Shown piece after piece: positions 59,201 to 64,000 of a stretch of 64,000 bases of DNA (position 1 is its first letter; each line of letters begins with the position of its first letter). Made by a program: the position numbers and the translations under genes. The stretch is taken from positions 63,409,429 to 63,473,428 of the forward strand of contig OZ023206.1 in NCBI GenBank assembly GCA_963995525.1, given 5' to 3'. The notes below the pieces were generated by a model. The model was not told the DNA's origin. It saw nothing but the letters and a program-made list of their open reading frames with translations, and searched no databases. Origin of the DNA: Escarpia spicata. Taxonomy: Eukaryota > Annelida > Polychaeta > Sabellida > Siboglinidae.

Positions 59201-62200
59201 AGGGTTGTTTTTGTTTTTATGCACTAGAGTTGACGGTAGACGTACAGTTTCTCAATGTTGGGATCAATAAAGTTATATTGTAATGTATTGTAAATGTGAT
59301 CAGCTATTAATATATTACCAACATGTAACACTTAACAACATCAATCTTATCTCTACGCAAGCCTAATGCTTACATAAAATCCATATTATAAATCTCTAAC
59401 ACATATTTAATAACATTTGTAAAAACAAATGGTTAGAAAATTTGTTTAAAGTAAAAGTATCTGTAGCAATACTGTGACAATGATATCTGAATCTGATAAC
59501 TGAAGTGATAAGAATGCGAAGTTTGTTTTATTTGAATATCTTAATAATAGAAACATTCCATTCTGATGATTCACCGCACGTAGTTTTACTAATTAGGATT
59601 GGGTAAGTATTTTGTTACAAAAATGCCATTTTTGACCTAATACAACTTTTAATTGATGTTTGAATATCATAATATTACACCTGTCCAACATATACAATTA
59701 GTATGCAAAATATGAGATGGATGAGAATGATAGTTTTCGAGATATCATGTCTTGAAAATTAGGAAGTGTGTTGTTTGGGCAATTTAACTTCTGGCAAGAG
59801 TCAAGGACAAAATAAAAATATGAAAAAATGGAAGATAAATTTGATATGTGGACATTACAAAAAGTTTCATTAAGCTATGTCATATTGTTTGGTTTTTATT
59901 TTACTTTTTTTGACTGGTCTTCCTTTCTCCGGTCACCAAGGGTCAGGGAAAAATGTCAAAACGTCGATGTATTCCTGCCGGGCGGACACATGCTTAGCAT
60001 TTCTCTTATTGGTTCATTTACTATATTTTTTTATTTATTAACTCATACGCATTTCAATATTTAAGGCATCTTAGGGATAACAAGCAGCAAAAATATTATA
60101 TACTTTTTTTAGCAAACGTCAAGTTAACCAAGGGAATCGCGCGCTCCTCACACCAAAGGTCGAGTAGTTAGTTCAGCCGTCCATTGTAGGGAGATCCACG
60201 TTTAACAATAAACAAATACTCAAAATTATTCGCTATCATTTATTAATGCAATATGTTATGTTGATCGTATTTGTTTGCTTCCATGCACTTAGAATAAAAC
60301 ATTAGTAACTTACTTAATGGTAAGCACAGTGAGGTATCGAAGCCGTTCTAAGCATTGATACTCCGAAAATTTGCAAAATGTTCACCTTTTTAGTGTCGGT
60401 GCCACCACAAATCAAACGCAATTTTTACAAAAAAACATTTCTTGTTAAAATTTCACACTGAATCGATTTTTGCTGCACACTAGATGTACTTTTGTCAAAT
60501 GGTTTACATGTGACTGATGGCAGCTGCCGAAGCCGTGCTGAGCATCGATATTCTGTGAAAAATTTCAAAGTTTTTTAGTGAGCCGCGGCCCCAAATCAAA
60601 TGTAATCTTCATAAAATAACATCCATTTTATTGCAAATTTAATTCTGAATCAATTGGTACTACACACTAGGCATACTTTTGTGAAGTGAAGTTTTTATTA
60701 TAAACATGACCGCTATGCAAAGGCTTGTGTTTACATGCATGTTTGCGGACGATTTTGTATTCATTCAGATTAGTGTGTATCTCTGGTTTATAGAGCAATT
60801 ATTTCTTTTCAAACTACCGGTAAACTTTATTCTGGTTGAATCAGACAAAAATTGCCACCATGCGAGATCTGTGAAGATAGCATAGCTTTAGCGAAATTTC
60901 TCTAGCTGTTCAGAACACGCAGCGCTACACTCGGTGCCAGCGTAACAACGTAGCATCTTAGAACAGGCAGCATGTCGCCAGTTAATCGTGGTTTCATACG
61001 TTTCTTTGATAGCTTGCTGAACGCATAATTTTTGAGTTATCCGAAACAAATCGGATGCATGAACAGTCCATATAATAACGTTTGTTGAGATATAAATTTT
61101 ATTCCAAAACATGTTTTACTAACGTCTGGAGGATAGTCAGAACTACGGCCAATTTCAGTGAAAAATCCCTACCTAAGCCTATACTAACCTGATTTTCGTA
61201 GTTTATTTGTACAAAACCCACCCATTCTTTGTTGCTTCCACTAATGTCTTCATACTTATATAAACACAGGCAAGTGTTGCCTCTAGTACGAAATTAAGGC
61301 TTTTTTAAATGAGATGTTAGAGATTATTCCAGAATGTCGATGTCCAATATGAGACATAATTACTTTCTTTGGGGGTCGGGGGTCAGAGGCAGTTTCTTCT
61401 GGCATTGGACATTGATATTTAACACTTCGAACCAATACTGTTAATATATTGATATCATCATACCAATGTATACAAACTTTCATCTGCGGAGGGAGGATTG
61501 CGGGCTGAGGCCAGATGAAAGTATTTTTGTCTGACATTGGACACTGACATTCTGAGATGATCCCATAATGCAGTGGTTTTTAGCTTGCAGCGGAACTGAC
61601 CGATAATTATACAACTTACTGGTCTGAAGTCATTGCGATAGATGTCGGCATTAAGGAAGGTCTGTAGGTCTGAGATGTTTGCGAGCGTGGCACTCATCCC
61701 AATCACCTGGGTGGCAGCTGCAAAGATTCTCACTGCACTCTGAAACCTTCCTCGGTTTGGCAACATTTGACAGACAGATCTACTGGTCAGCCACCATGAG
61801 CAAATGCATTAAAATTGAAAAAAGTCCAATCATATTTGTGTTTAGTATGTATTCTAACAAATATGACCACTATTTTAATGTAATTTTCTGCCCTGAATCA
61901 TCATAAATATGACAGTTGTCATATATACATAACAATACTACTAAAGAAAATATTGCACTAAACGTTAATTATTTCCAAACTTTCCTCGATATACAGTGGA
62001 ACCTCCCTATTAAGGTAAGCCTCGGGACTGGGCAAAAGTGACCTGAATAAAGAGGTGACCCTATTAGCAAGACTTGTTTCCTGTACATTACTATTACAAA
62101 AATAATTTGGGACTGTTCTAGGGTGACCTTAATTGCAAGGTGACTGTATTACCAAGGTGACTGTAAAAACGTCTTATGGCCAATCAAAAAATTCAATACA

Positions 62201-63674
62201 CTCTACGCATACAGCACATCTTGTCAAGACTAATATGTGAAATGTCCAAACTGAATATTAAAAATATTAATTACACTAGTAGATCATGCGGCTAATTAAC
62301 CAGGATCACTGCAAGTTTTATGACTTTCTATGAAGGTCACCTACCGCTGGCATGCATGACCTTGACCAAGGACATCTCCAAAACAGCCCCTCGCCTTCCA
62401 CCCTCCCCCAGCATGTGCAGCTGAAGATAGAAGTCATAAAAAACTTATAATTCAATAAAATCTACTCAGCAAGTTTCACGACAAAATATTGCGTTTCTTG
62501 GTGGATGAAAAATTATAAATAAAATTGATCGTCACATAGGTCATGCAGGAGAAGCGTGCTCACCTCATCAACAACAACAAGCCCAAGAGAGTCGAGGCGC
62601 CCATCTTCGATGAGACTGCTGACGAGAGAGTTTGCCTTCTCTATGGTGGCCACATAGACACAGTTCTTCTTGCGTCGTCTTGGCGGCATTTGTCCCTTGG
62701 CGCAGGCATATTCCTCGACCAGAAAATCCAGTGCCAAGCCAAACTCACTCAGTCCCCGTACCTAAAGTTTCAATAACAAATATAAGAGAATTCAATGGAC
62801 TGTACATTTTATGGGAGAAAGGCATCCACATTGTTTCTTAGACATTATTTATCTCCCAAAAAATGAAGTTCCACATAAAAATAGTTTGGCCATGTCTCAT
62901 AGCATTTGTCAGCTGACCAGTTTGCTACAGGCATGTCACATGACCTGCATCATGTGATGCTAGTTAGTTTCTTGTGAATGTGAGGTAAATAATGTATATT
63001 TAAACAAAACAAGTAACCGGAATGTCTAAATATTCAAAAATCCATAGTTTTGTTAATCATATCGGTGTTGTAAATTGTTGGAATAAAATTTAAAAAGTAT
63101 TACTTCTAATGACTTTAGAATAATTTTATGGCATGGCAGTAATTTAGAGTGGCTCTTTGTTTTAGGCAACCGTTACTTTTCAGATATGTAGTGCATGAAA
63201 TGTGTGGTTTTTATAACAACTATACTTTTGTTAAAATCAGCAGGACATACTTTGGTGAACGGATTGAGCAACTTACAAAATGGTGAATAGCCATATGCTA
63301 CGTAGTATAGAGGTGAATAATTTGTGTTGAATTTCCAGTAGTTTTTCTGATGATTTCGCTAGAATGAAAATGTCCACAAACAAGAGTATGTTATAGTGGG
63401 CACTAAACCAGATAGGTTCAACTTTTCACAAAACGTGTCTAAAATGAGTCAACTGACAGAATCAAATTGACAAGAGAGCTTTAAAGTTGGCTTACCTTTT
63501 CCTGAACGATGGAGACGAAGGGTAGAATAAAGAGGACATCTCGCTGTCTACAGAGCAACTCCTTCAACATGAGGATCTCAGCCACCAATGTCTTGCCTCC
63601 ACTCGTTGGCAGCGAGTAAATGAGGTTACGTCGATCTCTGACAGCTGGCAACGTGAGACACTCCTCCTGCCAAG
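36007..63674 (-). CDS. HELQ: HELQ, POLQ-like DNA repair helicase (16 exons, 5' partial)
   Basis: Minus-strand exons in order: 63674-63496, 62761-62564, 62420-62345, 61717-61620, 57572-57465, 56858-56713, 50161-49922, 46784-46643, 44631-44527, 44074-43876, 41724-41567, 39994-39896, 39446-39273, 37194-37081, 36800-36666 and 36144-36007 (stop). They encode 768 aa with all phases compatible. The human protein is about 1,100 aa, so roughly the first 300 residues lie beyond the right edge. Ski2-like helicase motifs: I PTSGGKT (residues 22-28), II DELH split across an intron (124-127), III SAT (159-161), [15 protein letters not shown] (near 335-348), [10 protein letters not shown] (368-375). The C-terminal part has [34 protein letters not shown] and [16 protein letters not shown], like the HELQ winged-helix and HhH regions. 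Known role: a 3'-5' helicase in interstrand crosslink repair and strand annealing in the nucleus. Confidence 0.96.
37321..38758. mobile_element. Non-autonomous DNA transposon, copy 1, with 6-bp target duplication
   Basis: The left end CAGACCTGCCTACCCCAAAA and right end GGAATGGTAGGCAGGTCTG are inverted over about 14 bp. They are flanked by exact direct repeats TGTACA (37315-37320 and 38759-38764). It shares left- and right-end sequence with the copy at 45351-46243, including AACGCTGTTTCCTATTGGT and CCGGAATGATTCCGGACAAT. No transposase frame is evident in 1.44 kb. It lies in the HELQ intron before exon 37194-37081. Confidence 0.85.
38765..39272. other. HELQ intron sequence
   Basis: AT-rich intron. 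Nothing else recognised. Confidence 0.4.
39447..39750. repeat. Degenerate 22-24 bp tandem repeat in a HELQ intron
   Basis: Around a dozen imperfect units share the core GTTCACTGATTACCATG, with CACGGTTCAC and CATTGATTA variants. It is more diverged than the other arrays in the window. Confidence 0.7.
39995..41566. other. HELQ intron, unassigned
   Basis: No recognisable gene or repeat family. Short open frames on both strands (40351-40536, 41030-41239) are unsupported. Confidence 0.35.
42061..42120. repeat. 60-bp near-perfect palindrome
   Basis: The arms GTTCTGACAGCATATGACAT and its reverse complement enclose an alternating AT centre. Only the central TATATA region departs from perfect symmetry. 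It could extrude a long hairpin. Confidence 0.9.
42400..42725. repeat. Pyrimidine-rich low-complexity tract
   Basis: TTCCTCTCCTTCTTCC-type sequence with almost no purines on the plus strand. The serine/leucine and arginine/lysine-rich frames here are artefacts of composition. Confidence 0.9.
42860..43199 (-). CDS. Coding-like island in a HELQ intron, possible nested gene
   Basis: On the minus strand an ATG (43199) opens [13 protein letters not shown] and meets a strong donor GTGAGT (exon 43199-43160). About 115 bp further, after acceptor-like GTCTGATCCAG, a frame reads [20 protein letters not shown] and then [28 protein letters not shown], ending at AAG|GTACAG. Codon choice in this frame looks coding. 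HELQ exons on either side join in phase without it, so it is not a HELQ exon. Phases of the two pieces do not match directly, so either an exon is missing or the call is wrong. An alternative 105-codon frame covers the same DNA. Product not recognised. Confidence 0.3.
43437..43528. repeat. (CA)n microsatellite
   Basis: An uninterrupted CA run of about 90 bp in a HELQ intron. The polyvaline-cysteine minus-strand frames are artefacts. Confidence 0.97.
44195..44263. repeat. (TG)n microsatellite
   Basis: A TG run of about 65 bp, immediately followed by an inverted-repeat element. Confidence 0.95.
44264..44477. mobile_element. Small inverted-repeat element (TATCCGGAACAAA ends)
   Basis: The outer ends TATCCGGAACAAA and TTTGTTCCGGATA are perfect inverted repeats. 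Further paired words lie inside (GAATTGTTTTT with ATTTAAATAAA against ATTTAAAT with AAAACAATTC). At about 214 bp with no coding capacity it looks like a MITE. It may be flanked by TA, but the adjoining TG repeat makes the duplication uncertain. Confidence 0.6.
44665..45344. repeat. CACT/CACC satellite, left part
   Basis: Degenerate tetranucleotide DNA (CACTCACTCACC, CACCCACCCATT). A block of about 150 bp with TCTAACTCATCTGCC recurs (45065 and 45208), showing larger-scale duplication. All open frames here (His/Thr/Pro/Ser-rich) are artefacts. Confidence 0.95.
45351..46243. mobile_element. Non-autonomous DNA transposon, copy 2, with 6-bp target duplication
   Basis: Same termini as the 37321 copy (CAGACCTGCCTACC and GGTAGGCAGGTCTG), flanked by exact CTACCA repeats (45345-45350 and 46244-46249). 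It is inserted into the CACT satellite, splitting it. Inside, a block with GTAGCGACGGCAAAACCATT and ACGCTGTCATCGACATCGCC occurs three times (starting near 45490, 45610 and 45746), preceded by a poly-G tract. Confidence 0.88.
46250..46617. repeat. CACT/CACC satellite, right part
   Basis: A nearly pure (CACT)n run at 46255-46385, then degenerate CACC/CACT units. It continues the tract at 44665-45344 across the inserted transposon. Confidence 0.95.
46925..49395. repeat. 45-bp minisatellite, about 55 copies
   Basis: The unit is GTTTGATGTAGTGTATTGTT, CATTGTGTGGTGTGG, TTAGAATGCT. As 45 is divisible by three, both strands stay open for more than 600 codons, giving a repetitive 15-residue peptide ([15 protein letters not shown] on the minus strand). 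No start context, splice site or domain supports a protein. Variant units (ATGTTGTCTG, ATGCTATTTG, AAATTATGTTTG) recur in fixed order near 48770-49040, a higher-order repeat of three units. Confidence 0.95.
49380..49500 (+). repeat. tRNA-like SINE remnant at the end of the 45-bp array
   Basis: The last unit reads GTGTGATGTGATTAGAACACTG and then, instead of the array sequence, GGCTGCCAGTAATGAGGACC and AGGGTTCGAGTCCACTTGCC. GGTTCGAGTCC is a good B box and GTGATTAGAACACTGG resembles an A box, about 30 bp apart. The T stem pairs poorly, so this is a SINE head or tRNA pseudogene rather than a functional tRNA. Confidence 0.55.
50890..51075 (+). pseudogene. CR1-like LINE ORF1 5' fragment, plus-oriented copy
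   Basis: The plus frame gives [18 protein letters not shown] and [20 protein letters not shown]. The same sequence occurs on the opposite strand at 55750-55590. The two form an inverted pair about 170 bp long and 4.5 kb apart. Confidence 0.65.
51076..51870. other. Unassigned sequence in a HELQ intron
   Basis: No coding similarity recognised. AAAGATAACC words repeat near 51430-51480. Confidence 0.35.
51872..54565 (-). pseudogene. Mobile-element-type gene with PIN/FEN-like nuclease features, broken
   Basis: Minus-strand pieces in order: 54565-54330 ([40 protein letters not shown]), 54330-54001 ([51 protein letters not shown]), then a 35-bp minisatellite. After it come 53030-52614 ([40 protein letters not shown]), 52617-52063 ([34 protein letters not shown]) and 52066-51872 ([20 protein letters not shown], acidic tail). 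This block order matches a multicopy uncharacterised protein family of invertebrate genomes. EE-x-D, D-x-F and GCD...GK resemble metal-binding acids and the H3TH region of FEN/XPG-type PIN nucleases; that link is inference. At least three frameshifts make it a pseudogene. Confidence 0.6.
53033..53968. repeat. 35-bp minisatellite inside the nuclease-like pseudogene
   Basis: About 27 units have the core CATGTAACATGCTGCCATGA followed by GCTGTGTGAACTGAG; units alternate between CATGCTG and CACGCTG variants. Because 35 is not divisible by three, three staggered long minus frames of 310-446 codons arise. They are not proteins. Confidence 0.95.
54619..55760 (-). pseudogene. CR1-like LINE ORF1 with SGNH esterase domain
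   Basis: Minus strand. 55732-55328 starts with the [20 protein letters not shown] segment and a long Lys/Glu-rich region. One frame step later, 55331-54786 encodes a 181-aa SGNH hydrolase domain: MGDSIMRK (catalytic GDS, residues 14-16), [24 protein letters not shown] and DGLHLSGKG (catalytic D and H near residues 150-154). Esterase domains of this kind are known from ORF1 of CR1-like non-LTR retrotransposons. The catalytic residues are intact; the frame break before it and loss of downstream ORF2 indicate a truncated copy. Confidence 0.75.
56859..57464. other. HELQ intron
   Basis: A plain intron. The 84-codon frame at 57209-57463 has no recognised product. Confidence 0.4.
57943..58717. mobile_element. 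hAT-like MITE with CATTTG-rich ends
   Basis: The left end CAGACATGGGGTCAAATGCA and the reverse complement of the right end (CAGACATGGGGGTCAAATAC) are inverted repeats. About 150 bp of CATTTGAAAA/GTATTTGCATTTG words follow inward on each side. It is 775 bp with no transposase. The flanking bases do not show a clear 8-bp duplication. Confidence 0.7.
58790..59295 (+). pseudogene. LINE 3' end fragment
   Basis: The plus frame at 58793-59110 reads [18 protein letters not shown] and [20 protein letters not shown], matching the last residues of LINE ORF2 proteins (HPL...F, RYR.SFIP.AI..YN). A GGGATCAATAAAGTTATATT sequence at 59259 looks like the element's 3' end. 5' truncated. Confidence 0.75.
59296..60290. 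other. HELQ intron, unassigned
   Basis: No gene recognised; the 78-codon frame at 59828-60064 is hydrophobic and unsupported. Confidence 0.35.
60300..60690. repeat. Degenerate tandem duplication of about 195 bp
   Basis: Two diverged copies follow one another (from about 60330 and 60520). Each has CGAAGCCGT, AGCAT-GATA, AAATTT, CAAATCAAA, TGAATC and CACACTAG words in the same order. Confidence 0.5.
61310..61570. mobile_element. Small foldback element in a HELQ intron
   Basis: The left arm AGAATGTCGATGTCCAATATGA and the right arm (AGAATGTCAGTGTCCAATGTC in reverse complement) are inverted repeats about 60 bp long with a 130-bp loop. The loop contains another CATTGGACATTGA. Non-coding; it lies next to HELQ exon 61717-61620. 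Confidence 0.55.
61740..62344. other. HELQ intron with plain sequence
   Basis: Contains repeated AAGGTGACC words at 62030-62160 (GTGACCT, AAGGTGAC), possibly a small repeat end. No gene. Confidence 0.4.
62762..63495. other. HELQ intron between the motif I and motif II exons
   Basis: An AT-rich intron; nothing else recognised. Confidence 0.45.
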
Positions 63675-64000
63675 CTGTCAGATAAAGCAACCAACAATGG
63701 ATGCCTGCATGGAAGCCATTCACATCAATCACAGCCATTATTGTCCAGTTTATTTTTTTCAATGACAAACCCATGTCATTTAAGCTATTTATTTAATTAA
63801 TACAGCTGTACTGATCCATTTGATTTGTTTCACTACCAGTTGTGACAATGATAGTCATTAATGTGGACCCTTAGACTTGGAACTGTTAATTAATCTAATG
63901 GCCAGGTGCCCTTCTCTAAATTCCACCAGTCTTACCAGTTGCAATTACCAGTTTTAGCCAGTCATTTGCCAGTCTTCAAGACTGGCAGACTGGTCTCTGG
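63675..64000. other. Upstream HELQ intron, window edge
   Basis: Intronic sequence upstream of the first HELQ exon in the window (acceptor TTTATCTGACAG at 63675-63686). Short CCAGTTG/CCAGTC words repeat near 63930-63995. The frame running to 63774 past the acceptor is a read-through, not the gene start. Confidence 0.5.

Noticed and set aside
61679..61766. An earlier acceptor giving [11 protein letters not shown] at the start of the fourth HELQ exon
   Set aside because: The preceding exon ends in phase 1, and only the AG at 61718 (AATCTTTGCAG) restores the frame into [11 protein letters not shown].
63481..63774. The ATG at 63774 as the HELQ start
   Set aside because: The human-like homology begins at WQEEC after a clear acceptor (TTTATCTGACAG). 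Sequence before it is intron, so the true start is outside the window.

Overview
This is a window from an animal (metazoan) nuclear genome. Genes are split by long introns with GT-AG splice sites, and the spaces are filled with LINEs, DNA transposons, microsatellites and minisatellites. The proteins resemble vertebrate orthologues closely. The mobile elements (CR1-like LINEs with PHD and esterase domains, RTE-like LINEs, hAT-like and TTAA-type elements) fit a marine invertebrate, probably a lophotrochozoan such as a mollusc or brachiopod. That placement is inference; the sequence does not fix the species.

Three recognisable host genes are present. BUB3 (+, coding 12900-25165, six coding exons, 327 aa) is the WD40 spindle-checkpoint protein. 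MRPS18C (+, 28920-34356, five exons, 181 aa) is a protein of the mitochondrial small ribosomal subunit. HELQ (-, 63674 down to 36007, sixteen exons, 768 aa, 5' part beyond the right edge) is the POLQ-like DNA repair helicase. The exon phases of all three were checked and join without frame breaks. Between BUB3 and MRPS18C lies an unrecognised two-exon candidate gene on the minus strand (28050 to 25951), and a coding-like island sits inside a HELQ intron (42860-43199).

Layout: 1-12.9 kb is transposon debris, with a TIR element rich in GTCCCAA motifs, a LINE with PHD and endonuclease domains, and a second LINE broken in three pieces by nested insertions including a hAT-like element with its target duplication. 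12.9-25.2 kb is BUB3; its exon 4 lies between two minisatellites, and the upstream one is a tandem amplification of the exon's own 3' splice site. 26.3-26.9 kb is an 18-copy perfect 34-bp array. 28.9-34.4 kb is MRPS18C. 35.1-35.6 kb is a 28-bp minisatellite. 36.0-63.7 kb is HELQ, whose introns hold two copies of a DNA transposon with 6-bp target duplications, a CACT satellite, a 45-bp minisatellite that appears to derive from half of a tRNA-like SINE, a decayed transposon-type gene with features like PIN/FEN nucleases, a CR1-type esterase ORF and several inverted-repeat elements.

HELQ and MRPS18C are also neighbours in human, but head-to-head there and tail-to-tail here. The most notable new structures are the decoy splice-acceptor array in BUB3, the SINE-derived minisatellite, the 6-bp-TSD transposon family and the nuclease-like mobile gene.
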